DNA from: Candidatus Aminicenantota bacterium
GTDB lineage: Bacteria; Acidobacteriota; Aminicenantia; Aminicenantales; Aminicenantaceae
DNA: 47,317 bases
Reading direction: 5' to 3'
NCBI GenBank assembly: GCA_030603565.1
Contig: JAUVXM010000013.1
Span: 1 to 47,317 of the forward strand
The notes under the pieces are model-generated. The model was not told where the DNA came from, made no database searches, and saw nothing but the letters and a program-made list of their open reading frames with translations. Position numbers and translations under genes: made by a program. Below are positions 32,751-41,801 of the stretch, one piece after another (within the stretch, counting starts at the first letter, position 1; each line of letters opens with the position of its first letter).

Positions 32751-34577
32751 CTATTCCGGCATATATTCAGGGATTATATCTACTTCAAAATAAACCCCGA
32801 GATATCTTTTCTCATTAGATTCATTGACCTCAAAATGGGGAATTGACCCTTTATCTGATTTTACTGATAATTTGTAGATGTGTATCCATTGATTCATCCG
32901 GAAGAATCGTTTTGGAGTGAAGGAGACGCTTCCCCATTCTTTGTGCCCGAGGGTTATTTTTTTCTTTTCTCCGCAAAAGCGGACGCTTACCTCATTTTGC
33001 CTACGTGGATTATTTAGGATATGAAAAGTTATTTCTTTGATCGGGTAGTAAGTTTTTAGGATCATTTCGGCTTTATGTGTCCCCTGCGTCCAGAAGCCTA
33101 TTTTTTCCAGCTTTGAGCTTGTTCGCGGCAGGAAATTATCATCCAAGAAATATAACCAGGTGTATTTTACTCCCACTTCCTGTCTACGGGCTGCTGGATT
33201 CGTATTTGTCGGGAAGTTGTTGACCAAGGTAAGCTCAACCGGAAGCCTATTAAAGGGAAATTTTTTGGCGTGGGTGGCTGGGTAGTGGGAATGTTGCAAA
33301 GGGCTTATCATGATTTGAGCGATAAATATTGAGGCTATTACCCAGCTTATCCCAATTTCTTTAAAGTCTCTTTTTAAGCCTGGCAGGAAAAAGAACAGTG
33401 GGTATATGCTGAGAAAATACCGGTTTCCCAGGGCCCCGCCGCCGCCGGCATAATTATCCGGCATAAGTATTATGAAAATCAGAATTTCTCCTGCCAGGGC
33501 TGCCAGGATAAACCACTGGTATAATTGTTTTTTTCGGATAAAAAACAGGAATAATGCCAGGACAGCAGGGAAAAAATACCAGGTTATGCCTGAAAATCGC
33601 CCGAAGAAATAATAGAATAAATTATATATGAATACTTTAGGAGGATAGAGGTGTTTTTGGGCATAGCCTTCCGAGGTCATACGCCCCCCTTTAGCAGTGT
33701 CAAAGGTCAGGTGTTCTTTTTCGAGGGGATACCCTCCCTCCCCATAAAATGTCTTCCTTTCCCCGCCCTGGTAATTCCAGTCCCCGGTAACAGCCTGGTT
33801 GGCTCCCCAGAAAATACCGGATACCACCAGAAATATTGCAGTCATAAGAAACACCTTAAGGAATCTTTTCTTAAGGAGAGTGTCAAGCAGAAGAGGTCCC
33901 ATCAGCACTATATTTGGAGGCTTGGAAAATACAGCAATTGCGGCTATTAAACAAGCTAAGTAGTCTGACCAATCTGATAAAAGCAGGCTTTCCAGCTTAC
34001 CGGTGGGGGTCTTTTCATTTTTTTGATGATGGGGAAGCCGTTTATAGAGCCAAAGAAACAGGACACAAAAAACCAGAAACAGGTTAAAAAAATCAGGTGT
34101 CATCCAGAGCAAATAAACAGCAGTTATAGATGCAAAAAGAAAAGTAATTATGAGCAGCAGAGAAAAGCTAGAGGATTTGGACTGGGAATAGTAATAGAAG
34201 CCCATCAGAAGAATCAATATAAGGATGAGGGAGTGGAAAACAAAAAATCCATTACATCCGAAAAGCTTGACAAAAGGAGCTGCGAAGAGAGAATAGGCAA
34301 AGGATTTTGCGAAATAGATTCTGCCGTTTTTTCCTTTTTTTAAAAAGATGCCCAGAGGGCCGGCATTAAAAGCCTTGTAATAGCGGATCAAGTCCTTTTT
34401 TGTATATTCAATATCGCCATCCTGGGCCAGGCTCTGCGTCATGCTAAAATATATGGCTTCATCGGCAAATAGAAAATTTTTTTGTAGGGCTGGGATGTTT
34501 GCGAACATAGAAAAACCTAGGCTGAACAGGAAGATAAACAGGATGATATAGAGGGCGTATTTTTTCTCTATTTGCAT
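32751..34577 (-). CDS. Multi-pass membrane protein, GT-C glycosyltransferase-like
   Basis: I recognise only the general class. From ATG 34577 the protein has 608 aa with a first membrane helix (YIILFIFLFSLGFSMFA), then a loop with an acidic pair (FLFADEAIYFSMTQSL) where GT-C enzymes place catalytic Asp/Glu. About ten more hydrophobic segments follow, and a soluble C-terminal domain of roughly 150 residues. GT-C proteins transfer sugars from polyprenyl phosphates at the outer face of the inner membrane; the acceptor is unknown. Upstream in-frame codons to 34730 run into repeat DNA and contain no membrane-protein-like sequence, so the shorter start is preferred, though no clear Shine-Dalgarno is seen. 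Confidence 0.68.
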   Translation of the reverse strand: MQIEKKYALYIILFIFLFSLGFSMFANIPALQKNFLFADEAIYFSMTQSLAQDGDIEYTKKDLIRYYKAFNAGPLGIFLKKGKNGRIYFAKSFAYSLFAAPFVKLFGCNGFFVFHSLILILILLMGFYYYSQSKSSSFSLLLIITFLFASITAVYLLWMTPDFFNLFLVFCVLFLWLYKRLPHHQKNEKTPTGKLESLLLSDWSDYLACLIAAIAVFSKPPNIVLMGPLLLDTLLKKRFLKVFLMTAIFLVVSGIFWGANQAVTGDWNYQGGERKTFYGEGGYPLEKEHLTFDTAKGGRMTSEGYAQKHLYPPKVFIYNLFYYFFGRFSGITWYFFPAVLALFLFFIRKKQLYQWFILAALAGEILIFIILMPDNYAGGGGALGNRYFLSIYPLFFFLPGLKRDFKEIGISWVIASIFIAQIMISPLQHSHYPATHAKKFPFNRLPVELTLVNNFPTNTNPAARRQEVGVKYTWLYFLDDNFLPRTSSKLEKIGFWTQGTHKAEMILKTYYPIKEITFHILNNPRRQNEVSVRFCGEKKKITLGHKEWGSVSFTPKRFFRMNQWIHIYKLSVKSDKGSIPHFEVNESNEKRYLGVYFEVDIIPEYMPE

Positions 34578-34641
34578 GAATAAACCAATACCATACTCCA
34601 CCCTAAATTGCAATAAAAGCGGTGAAACCCAGTTGGCGGAG

Positions 34642-34951
34642 AAACAAAATTTTACACTGATGACGCGGAGGACACGGATAAGACGCGGATAAAACCATAA
34701 CGTTGATTTCTTTTCCCGATGAATCGGCAAAACAAATCAACCCTTTATCACTTCGCTTCGTGAAGTAAAAACCGGGAACAGGGATAGAAAGGTTTTCATT
34801 TTGTGCTCCAGCACAAATTGGAAATAGCTTTTTGTTTTTTGGGTGCAAGCCAAAAAAGAAAAAGCATATTAGTCTTATCCGCGAAAATCAGCGTCTAATG
34901 CTTTTTCTCTTTAATCCGTGTCCACAGTGTCCTCAGCGTAAAATTTTGTTT
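34642..34951. repeat. Long imperfect inverted-repeat element, about 310 bp
   Basis: This lies in the roughly 745-bp gap between the GT-C-like gene and the minor-pilin cluster. The 38-bp arms (34642-34679 and 34914-34951) match at about 33 positions and begin AAACAAAATTTTAC. Inside are TTTGTGCT/AGCACAAA (a perfect 8-bp hairpin near 34800), CTTCGCTTCGTGAAG, and a second inverted pair around AGAAAAAGCAT. Phrases such as GACACGGATAAGACGCGGAT are common in dispersed intergenic repeats. No coding frame is credible. It is unrelated in sequence to the AACCTG family. From 34952 to 35080 I see nothing beyond a run of C. Confidence 0.7.
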
Positions 34952-35080
34952 TCTGCCACCTGCACACTGAAGAGGGGTTAGCCGCAAAAGGCAGAAAACC
35001 CCCCCCTGATTCATCCTGCCCTGCTATTGACTAATTAGCAAAAAAATGTCATCTTTAGTACAAAGAATGGCAGTTTAGAG

Positions 35081-35110
35081 TTGTTAAAAGCAGGCTGGGG
35101 ATGATAACAT
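35081..35110 (+). promoter_or_regulatory. Possible promoter of the minor-pilin/pilY1 cluster
   Basis: TTGTTA (35081-35086) and TAACAT (35105-35110) are 18 bases apart; the -10 hexamer equals that proposed for pilC. The -35 is weak. No sigma-54 promoter with GG and GC ten bases apart was found nearby. Confidence 0.35.
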
Positions 35111-35123
35111 CAATAATATCAAT

Positions 35124-35336
35124 ATGTTACAGATAAAAGATGCTGGCATGAATATTGCTTCAATTAATATTGAAGAAATGGATTCAAATAATGAATGTGT
35201 TAAAGGAGGTGCTGTCTTCCTAGATAATGAATTATTGCAAATAGCGGTAACAAACTGTAAAATAATCAGAGGAAAAGGGTTGGATCTCATTCGTCAGAAC
35301 GGGAAAGCTCTTGGAGGAAGAGATGCCGATAAATAA
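35124..35336 (+). CDS. Possible 70-aa protein ahead of the minor pilins, unknown function
   Basis: I do not recognise it. The frame begins at ATG 35124 (LQIKDAGMNIASINIEEMD), has a balanced amino-acid composition and stops at 35336, overlapping the GspH-like start by 14 bp. That overlap would allow coupled translation. It has no signal peptide or membrane segment and no visible Shine-Dalgarno. It could instead be a leader region without translation. Confidence 0.3.
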   Translation: MLQIKDAGMNIASINIEEMDSNNECVKGGAVFLDNELLQIAVTNCKIIRGKGLDLIRQNGKALGGRDADK

Positions 35337-35832
35337 TAAGGGATTTACTCTGATCGAATTACTGGTTGCTATTGGAATAATTGGAATGCTTGCTTTGCTT
35401 GTTTCTCCAAACATAATGAACTCTCTTGAAACGAGAAGCCTTGAAAATGAAGCCAGAGAAATACTGATGACTATGGAACAAGCCAAGTTTCGGGCGGTTA
35501 AAAGCAAATTGAATCACAGGATCCGTTTTGATAATTCCACAGGCGATTGGCGTTTTGTGGTCGAAAGGGAAGACACTCCCGGAACCTGGAATGAAATCCC
35601 CGGGGTGATAGGGAAAACCATGTCGGCAAAATTCAATATAACTGTCAATCTGCCTACATTGGATGTGGTCGTCTTTTCTCCCCTTGGATTTGTCACAAAT
35701 TATGATAAGGATAATAATAACATTACCATCCAAAGTGACAAATTGAAGGGATACAATCAGCCGGATCAAAGAGTTGTTCGTGTTTTGGCCGGAGGATCGA
35801 TTCAATATATCAAATCAGAGAGCGGAACATGA
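35323..35832 (+). CDS. Minor pseudopilin, GspH/FimT family
   Basis: This is a prepilin that helps prime pilus assembly at the tip. The 169-aa protein has the cleavage and methylation site NKGFTLIELLVAIGI, with cleavage after G and E5 conserved, then one hydrophobic helix and a GspH-type beta domain containing FRAVKSKLNHRIRFD. I chose ATG 35323 because GGAGG sits five bases upstream; an upstream TTG at 35311 falls on that Shine-Dalgarno. The end overlaps the next gene by 4 bp (ATGA). Confidence 0.88.
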   Translation: MPINNKGFTLIELLVAIGIIGMLALLVSPNIMNSLETRSLENEAREILMTMEQAKFRAVKSKLNHRIRFDNSTGDWRFVVEREDTPGTWNEIPGVIGKTMSAKFNITVNLPTLDVVVFSPLGFVTNYDKDNNNITIQSDKLKGYNQPDQRVVRVLAGGSIQYIKSESGT

Positions 35833-36266
35833 TAAAATTAAATACTATGAAATTCGGCAGGAGTAAAAAAGGATTTTCGCTTATCGAGGTTCTGGTAAGC
35901 ATGGCCCTGGTGGCCATTGCCATGCTTGGGCTCGCTCAGCTGTTTGTCCTTAGTATTGTGAACAACTCCCAGGCCGACCGGATGACAAACGCTGTATTCC
36001 TGGCCCAGCAGCAGATTGAACAATTAAGAACTTTTACTAATGACGAATTGAGCGCCTTAAACACTATAGACGAGCTTATTGATCTGAATTTGGATACTAC
36101 TTATGATTACCGGAGGATAACCAGAGTGCAGCTTTCTGGATCAGCTTATGAGGTCAGAATTTTGGTTTTTGCCGGCGAACAGGGGGGAGTGGAAACCGCT
36201 GCTCTTATTGCCGATCCCCTGGCATATCGAGCAAGAGCCGACATGACTACTTTAATCAGCCGGTGA
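35829..36266 (+). CDS. pilV: Minor pilin PilV-like
   Basis: The 145-aa prepilin has the leader SKKGFSLIEVLVSMALVAIA, matching the PilV/PilI-type group with cleavage after G and E5 present. A hydrophobic helix is followed by a short soluble domain containing MTNAVFLAQQQIEQLR. It overlaps the preceding pseudopilin gene by 4 bp, and an internal ATG at 35847 is a possible alternative start. It is substrate for the PilD encoded at 41802-42575 and part of the tip complex with PilW, PilX and PilY1. Confidence 0.87.
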   Translation: MIKLNTMKFGRSKKGFSLIEVLVSMALVAIAMLGLAQLFVLSIVNNSQADRMTNAVFLAQQQIEQLRTFTNDELSALNTIDELIDLNLDTTYDYRRITRVQLSGSAYEVRILVFAGEQGGVETAALIADPLAYRARADMTTLISR

Positions 36267-36291
36267 AAGGAAGACAAACCTGAGGAATAAG

Positions 36292-37428
36292 ATGAGAGAA
36301 AAACAAAATCTGCGGATTTCGATAAAAACATTTAAAAGGGGATTTACCCTGATCGAGCTCTTGATTGGCATGTCCGTAATGCTGATAGTTATTGTTGGAG
36401 CTCTGCAGCTTTATACGCGCAGCAACAAGATCACGGTCGACCAGCAGCAGTTCGCTGAACTGCAGCATGATGTACGTTCCAGTATGTTTTTTATTTCCAG
36501 AGACATTCGCATGGCAGGGGCCGGCTTGCCAATTGAGTTTGCTGTAAACTTTTTAGAGGGGCAAGATAATGAAGATCAGGGTGATGCAGAAGTTACACCG
36601 GATAGATTGAAAATAATGGGAAATATAGAAGATCCTTTAAATTTAAAAATAAGCCAATACCAAGGCTCAGCAGCAACCATATCGGTAGAGGATATGAGCT
36701 TCGAAAAATATCCATATAACTCAGAAGCTGGGCCTGATAATTATTATACTCAAATAGGAATAGTCCTTGTATTACCTAATCCTGATTCAGGTTGTCGGGG
36801 AGGAGAGATTCGGCAGATAACTCAAGTCCATCATTCTGCGGGAGGAACTAATGAGGGGTTCAATTTTGCTATTGGTTTAGCCGAGGATATTAATCCCCCC
36901 GGGGGATTAGCAGGAACATGTCCCTCTTCTGATGATTATGACGGCGGCATGATTACTTTTATCAATGTTAAGGAATACTGGCTGGATGTAGACGGCAGTT
37001 ACTCGGGCCTTACTGCTGGTGAAAACGGCTATATCGGAGGCGGTGAAGGCGACATTCTCTATATGACCCAGAACGGGTATCATTATCCCCTTGCTCAAAA
37101 TGTGGAGAACCTTCAGTTCGAATACAATGGGGACTTTGATGATAATGGTCTTTTAGATGGATTTACTTCTTGGGATCCTAATTGGACTGGAGATCCGGTT
37201 ATGGTGGGTCGTATCAGGCAGATAAGGATCTTGATTCTGGGCCGGACGCCTGACCGCTTCGTCAGTGTTTCCGGCACTCCGCCTGATAACCTTGCGCTAT
37301 ACCGGAGACCGGCCCTTACAACCGGAGACAGCGCGGGCCAGGATGACCTGCACCGAAGGTTTCTGCTTGAGTCGACGGCTTGTATAAGAAATATTTCACT
37401 TTCTCTTTATAATACCGGAGAGAGGTAA
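36292..37428 (+). CDS. pilW: Minor pilin PilW-like
   Basis: The 378-aa prepilin has the leader KRGFTLIELLIGMSVMLIVI with cleavage after G and E5 conserved. The helix continues into FAELQHDVRSSMFFISRDIR, a typical PilW segment, with a large beta-rich C-terminal domain. GAGGA lies before ATG 36292. PilW proteins are the largest minor pilins and bind PilX and PilY1 at the pilus tip; the size fits. The C-terminal domain has long acidic, glycine-rich loops but no motif I can name. Confidence 0.87.
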   Translation: MREKQNLRISIKTFKRGFTLIELLIGMSVMLIVIVGALQLYTRSNKITVDQQQFAELQHDVRSSMFFISRDIRMAGAGLPIEFAVNFLEGQDNEDQGDAEVTPDRLKIMGNIEDPLNLKISQYQGSAATISVEDMSFEKYPYNSEAGPDNYYTQIGIVLVLPNPDSGCRGGEIRQITQVHHSAGGTNEGFNFAIGLAEDINPPGGLAGTCPSSDDYDGGMITFINVKEYWLDVDGSYSGLTAGENGYIGGGEGDILYMTQNGYHYPLAQNVENLQFEYNGDFDDNGLLDGFTSWDPNWTGDPVMVGRIRQIRILILGRTPDRFVSVSGTPPDNLALYRRPALTTGDSAGQDDLHRRFLLESTACIRNISLSLYNTGER

Positions 37429-37432
37429 AGCC

Positions 37433-38071
37433 ATGGAAAAATATTCGGTGAGAAAACAAATAGTAAGGATGCAAGTTTCAGAGGAAGGTTCAAGGCGTGA
37501 AAAGGGGGTTGGGTTGATTGTGGTTATCATGATCCTGGCTTTTATGTTGTCTGTCGGCTTGGTTTTAATTAAAACCACAACCACTGGGAAAAAAGTTTCA
37601 GCAAACATCCGTTATCAGCACCAGGCTTTTAATGCAGCAGAGGCCGGATTTGATGCTGCGAAAATAGCCATCGATGGCTTTTTTGCAGACAGCACCTGGG
37701 TCAATTTTGATGGCTTGACTCTTACAGAGCCTGATAATATTGATTTACCTACAACCGACGGTACTACGATAAATCCAAATTATTTTCGCTGTTTAACCGA
37801 TATCCAAATTTTGCATAAACTCGATGCAAATGGAGACGGAAGTCCTGATTATCCAAATGTATTATTTTTTAAGTGGCCTTATATTCTGGATGAAAGCGGG
37901 GATTTAGATCCTCGTTTCACTTATACAGCTTTTTTAATAGATGATGAAGCAAGCGGTGGAACTCCCGATGCAAATGATGTTCTTATGGTTTGTATTGGAA
38001 CTGCGGGGACAGGAAGCAATATGACCACCTCAAGATTGGAGATAGAAATAGCGATTGAGACAATTATATAA
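37433..38071 (+). CDS. pilX: PilX-like minor pilin
   Basis: The 212-aa protein carries a PilX N-terminal signature: a charged leader, then EKGVGLIVVIMILAFMLSVG and the helix continuation YQHQAFNAAEAGFDAAKIAI. The residue at the E5 position is not Glu (the segment reads GVGLIVV), common among PilX/GspK-like tip subunits, which often lack E5. The start lies four bases after the pilW stop, with GAGGT upstream. The C-terminal part ends in repeated short strands. Position between pilW and the PilY1-like gene supports the call. Confidence 0.8.
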   Translation: MEKYSVRKQIVRMQVSEEGSRREKGVGLIVVIMILAFMLSVGLVLIKTTTTGKKVSANIRYQHQAFNAAEAGFDAAKIAIDGFFADSTWVNFDGLTLTEPDNIDLPTTDGTTINPNYFRCLTDIQILHKLDANGDGSPDYPNVLFFKWPYILDESGDLDPRFTYTAFLIDDEASGGTPDANDVLMVCIGTAGTGSNMTTSRLEIEIAIETII

Positions 38072-38086
38072 AAAAGGGATAGAAAA

Positions 38087-41000
38087 ATGAAAAAAATATT
38101 ATTTGGGATATTGCTTTTATTAACGGCTTTGTTGACGGTAGTCTTTGTAATAGCTCAGACATGTGACACCCAAAGCGGTTCAGTTGTTGGATATACAGGA
38201 GGAGATGCTTCCAAAATATACGAATTGCAAGGAATTAAAAATGATCCAGATAATTTACTGTTAAGGCTCAAATATAAGGGAGCAAATTTCAGCCCCACTG
38301 GCAATTATGATGTTACCTCTAACGGTCAAGTAATGACCGGTGGTGCTGCCGATTTTAATGGAGATGGTCTTGTTGATTTAATAGAGGGAGCGAGAGGACT
38401 TGATAATGATGATGAGACACATTGTGTGCAGTGGGGTGGGCCACCGCATAATAGAAAGTGTGTGAAGTGGGTTACTGAACCAACCAGAAATTTACAAATT
38501 TTTATAAGCCAGGGTATAGATCCAATAGATCCGGAAAGGTTTAAATTTGAGGGCCCTCATTATATAGAATACTCAGAGTCGATTTATGGGACTTTTGAAA
38601 TGATAGCAATAGGTACGGGTGATTATGACGGGGATGGAGATGCTGACATTACCGCCATGAGCTGGGCCGGGAATCTCTACATTTTCTGGAACAAGTATGA
38701 AGAACTCAGCTTATCTCCCGGGGATGACCCTGAATTCGATGAGATACCTACCTTGATAATGAATGTAATTGATGATGGTTTTGGTGAATATGATACGGGA
38801 AGTTCAACTTTTCGCTGGGAAAGTAATATTGCTTCCGTTGATATTGACGGAGATAATGATTTGGATTTGATAGTAGGAGTTCCTACAAACTTTGGAGACT
38901 ATGGACAGGTAGTAATATTAATAAATGATGGATCAGGAAATTTTTCCCGCTTAGGTACAGATATTGTCCCTTATTCAGGAATGAAATATGGAGTGTGCGG
39001 GGTTGCGGCCGGAGATTTTGACGGGGATGGAGATGTTGATTTTATAGTAGGCTCTGCCAGCTCAAACATATTGTATATTTACAGAAATACAGGTACTACT
39101 GCATTCGCTCAATATTCATGGAATATGGAGATTCCTAATGACCACGGTTCTGTTGCCTTACTTAGAGAGGGCGATTTTGACGGAGATGGAGATATGGATT
39201 TTGTCATGGCAACTGATGGTCATATTACAAATATTGGTCAAGGTGGATATGTTTTTTGGTTTGATAATATTTGGAATGAAGAAGAAACAGATAAGTTTAT
39301 AATGAATTGTGTTCCTAGTGATTGTACTCAAATTACTGGGGGATTTGATTTGGATTCTGGGGCTGTGGGAGATTTTGATGGAGATGATGATCTTGATTTT
39401 TTTATTGCTGATGGTAATAACTCTCAAAATTGCTACTTTGTCATGAATCAGGTTCTTCCCTATTATGTAGATAGGGGAGAAGTCGCTTCTAAAAACCTCC
39501 TCCCCTGTTCTTTTATAACTTCAGACAATGCCATTGTCTCTGCCACTTTATCAGTTAATGATAATACTCCCTCAGGTACATCTATTACTTATTACCTTGC
39601 CAATTCAAATGATGAAAATGGAGATCCCAAATGGGAGGGGCCGGTTACACCTGGTGAAGAATTTTTCTTTGAGAGCCCTGGTCTTTTTCTAAGATGGAAA
39701 GCTGTGTTTGAGACAGATGATGAATATTCGACTCCAGAGATTCTTTGGCTAAATATTTCTTATAAATATATCACAAAAAGAGAATATTCCCGTACTTCCC
39801 ATGCTTTTACTTTAGCTGATATTGACTCTGGAGAAACTGGAGACGAAGAAGTGCTTTTCTCTGCTTCTTTTGAATTTCCAACCTGGAAAGGCCATCTGCG
39901 ATCTTGGGATGTAACTTCTTTAACCTTAGCCAATACGGAAAATTCTCAACTTGCAGATATTTTGGATGTAGGTGCTGCCTATGTTGAGGATGCCGGGGAA
40001 AGACTGGCTCTGAAAAGTTATAGTACAAGGAATGTATTTACAGCTTATGATGCCGACAGCCAGGGAATAATGAATGGTAAATTGGACTTTAATGTTTCTA
40101 ATGCCGATACCTTGGATGACTATCTCGGATTGGGTATAGGAAGCTCAGAAGTTGAGCCCCTGATTAATTTTGTTTTAGGTTATGATAGAAATTGGAAATT
40201 GGGAGATATTAATCATTCTTCTCCTCAGGTTTTAGAACCTCCTTATGAAAATCCAGATCAAATGGGTTCAGGCTATGCAGCATTTAAATCAGCCCATGCC
40301 GATAGACAAAAAGTTATTTTAGTGGGCGCTAATGATGGCATGCTCCATTGTTTTGATCCGGTTACTATGGAAGAATTATGGGCTTTTATTCCTCATAACC
40401 TTCTATATAAACTTAAAAAGATGAAAATTGTTGATCAACAATGTGGAGAGTACCTATCACATCAGTCTTTTGTGGATGGAACCCCGACTATCAAAGATGT
40501 CTATTTTGGGAGTGCCTGGCATACGATTCTTGTTTCTGGCCAGGGTCCGGGTTGGGGAAAGGATCATAAATGGTATTATTTTGCTTTGGATATTACTGAT
40601 CCTTCTAATCCTCAACCCCTATGGGAACTCACAGATGATACTATGGGGGAGACTTGGTCGGTACCTGCGATAGGTAAAGTAGAATCTATAGGGAAATGGG
40701 CGGCATTTTTTGGTTCTGGATATGATACAGAGAATCCGCAAGAAGATATCGGCAACTATTTCTATGCAGTAGATGTTGAAGATGGAACCCTGATTAAATC
40801 TTTTGAAATTCCTGAAAATTCTGACGCTTTTAGTCAATGGGGAATTCAGAATACCATTCCTGCCTCGCCTGTTCTAGTTGATAAAGATAGTGATGGTTAT
40901 GTTGAATATATCTATTTTGGAGACTTAACAGGGAGATTATGGAAAATAGATGTGACTCAAGCAACTGATCAATGGTCGCCATCTGTTATCTACCAGGATC

Positions 41001-41659
41001 CTTATTATCATCCTATTATTACAAAACCGGCCGGATATATAAATCAAGCGGAAAGTACAATTCATCTTTGCTTTGGCACAGGAGGAGATGACAATGCTCC
41101 CAGTGATGCATTTTATTCTTTTATTGCATGTCAAGATAGCGGAAGCTCTAGTGTTGATGTTGAATGGTATATAGGTCCTGAAGATTTGGCCGGGCAACTT
41201 GGAATTAGTGCAGATCTAAAAAAAGATGAATTTGGACAAGGGGAAAAGGTTTGGGCAGATCCAGTAATTTCAGATCGTATTGTCTATATTGCTACCTTAT
41301 GGGGCTCTATAGAAAGTTTGAATCCCTGTCTTACCTTAGAAGGAAGTGGAAGAATATATGCTCGCTACATTTTGGGACAGGGAGTTGGGGGTTCAGCCCT
41401 TTTGGGTTCAGAAGGGACAATTGCTTATTTTGACACTCAACAAAAAGTCAGATCTGCAGTTACAGTTGGAGAAATCCAGGAGGTTGGGCAAGAAAATCCT
41501 ACAACTGTGAGAAAGGTTTTTATCCAGAGCTATACTCGGCCTGATGCTGGTTCTCCAGAACCACCCAGCGAAGTTTTAGCTCAAGGAGTAACAGGGAAGA
41601 GGCTTGTTATTAAATCTTGGCGGGAGATATATAAAATAATCAAACATATTCCTTTTTAG
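38087..41659 (+). CDS. pilY1: PilY1-like pilus tip protein with N-terminal FG-GAP/VCBS repeats
   Basis: This is a probable exported adhesin or assembly factor at the pilus tip. The 1190-aa protein has a signal peptide (1-24, LLTALLTVVFVIAQ). Six calcium-loop repeats follow at about residues 89, 179, 250, 309, 361 and 428 (DFNGDGLVDL, DYDGDGDADI, DIDGDNDLDL, DFDGDGDVDF, DFDGDGDMDF, DFDGDDDLDF), typical of FG-GAP/VCBS propeller blades. A middle region of about 250 residues leads into a PilY1 C-terminal propeller (VILVGANDGMLHCFDP, YYFALDITDPSNP, PVLVDKDSDGYVEYIYFGDL) with the PilY1 calcium loop at D932-E940. The usual N-terminal von Willebrand A domain is missing. AGGGATAG precedes ATG 38087. 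Confidence 0.88.
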   Translation: MKKILFGILLLLTALLTVVFVIAQTCDTQSGSVVGYTGGDASKIYELQGIKNDPDNLLLRLKYKGANFSPTGNYDVTSNGQVMTGGAADFNGDGLVDLIEGARGLDNDDETHCVQWGGPPHNRKCVKWVTEPTRNLQIFISQGIDPIDPERFKFEGPHYIEYSESIYGTFEMIAIGTGDYDGDGDADITAMSWAGNLYIFWNKYEELSLSPGDDPEFDEIPTLIMNVIDDGFGEYDTGSSTFRWESNIASVDIDGDNDLDLIVGVPTNFGDYGQVVILINDGSGNFSRLGTDIVPYSGMKYGVCGVAAGDFDGDGDVDFIVGSASSNILYIYRNTGTTAFAQYSWNMEIPNDHGSVALLREGDFDGDGDMDFVMATDGHITNIGQGGYVFWFDNIWNEEETDKFIMNCVPSDCTQITGGFDLDSGAVGDFDGDDDLDFFIADGNNSQNCYFVMNQVLPYYVDRGEVASKNLLPCSFITSDNAIVSATLSVNDNTPSGTSITYYLANSNDENGDPKWEGPVTPGEEFFFESPGLFLRWKAVFETDDEYSTPEILWLNISYKYITKREYSRTSHAFTLADIDSGETGDEEVLFSASFEFPTWKGHLRSWDVTSLTLANTENSQLADILDVGAAYVEDAGERLALKSYSTRNVFTAYDADSQGIMNGKLDFNVSNADTLDDYLGLGIGSSEVEPLINFVLGYDRNWKLGDINHSSPQVLEPPYENPDQMGSGYAAFKSAHADRQKVILVGANDGMLHCFDPVTMEELWAFIPHNLLYKLKKMKIVDQQCGEYLSHQSFVDGTPTIKDVYFGSAWHTILVSGQGPGWGKDHKWYYFALDITDPSNPQPLWELTDDTMGETWSVPAIGKVESIGKWAAFFGSGYDTENPQEDIGNYFYAVDVEDGTLIKSFEIPENSDAFSQWGIQNTIPASPVLVDKDSDGYVEYIYFGDLTGRLWKIDVTQATDQWSPSVIYQDPYYHPIITKPAGYINQAESTIHLCFGTGGDDNAPSDAFYSFIACQDSGSSSVDVEWYIGPEDLAGQLGISADLKKDEFGQGEKVWADPVISDRIVYIATLWGSIESLNPCLTLEGSGRIYARYILGQGVGGSALLGSEGTIAYFDTQQKVRSAVTVGEIQEVGQENPTTVRKVFIQSYTRPDAGSPEPPSEVLAQGVTGKRLVIKSWREIYKIIKHIPF

Positions 41660-41667
41660 AAATTCCT

Positions 41668-41800
41668 CTTACTATTGACCATTGACCATTTACTATTTTC
41701 TATTTGCAGATTTTTAGCAGTATGTCAGTATAGCAGTATGGCAGTATTTCTTAACAAGGAAGCAATGAAACAATGCAGCAATGTAACAATGAACCTTCCA
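41668..41800. repeat. Degenerate short repeats between convergent pilY1 and pilD
   Basis: Three kinds of degenerate unit follow one another: TTGACCA and TTTACTA units (41675-41705, related in reverse to the TAGTAAA array at 1-40), CAGTATG and CAGTATAG units (41718-41745), and CAATG units (41757-41797). No terminator hairpin with a T-run was found for either convergent gene. Confidence 0.6.
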
Positions 41801-41801
41801 A

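Noticed and set aside
34578-34848. N-terminal extension of the GT-C-like protein and an 81-codon frame
   Set aside because: Both lie wholly or largely in the gap that contains the 310-bp inverted-repeat element; the extension lacks membrane or signal features ahead of the clear first helix.
35060-35100. TGGCAGTTTAGAGTTGT as a sigma-54 promoter of the minor pilins
   Set aside because: The -12 GC is missing at the required spacing; only the first half matches.
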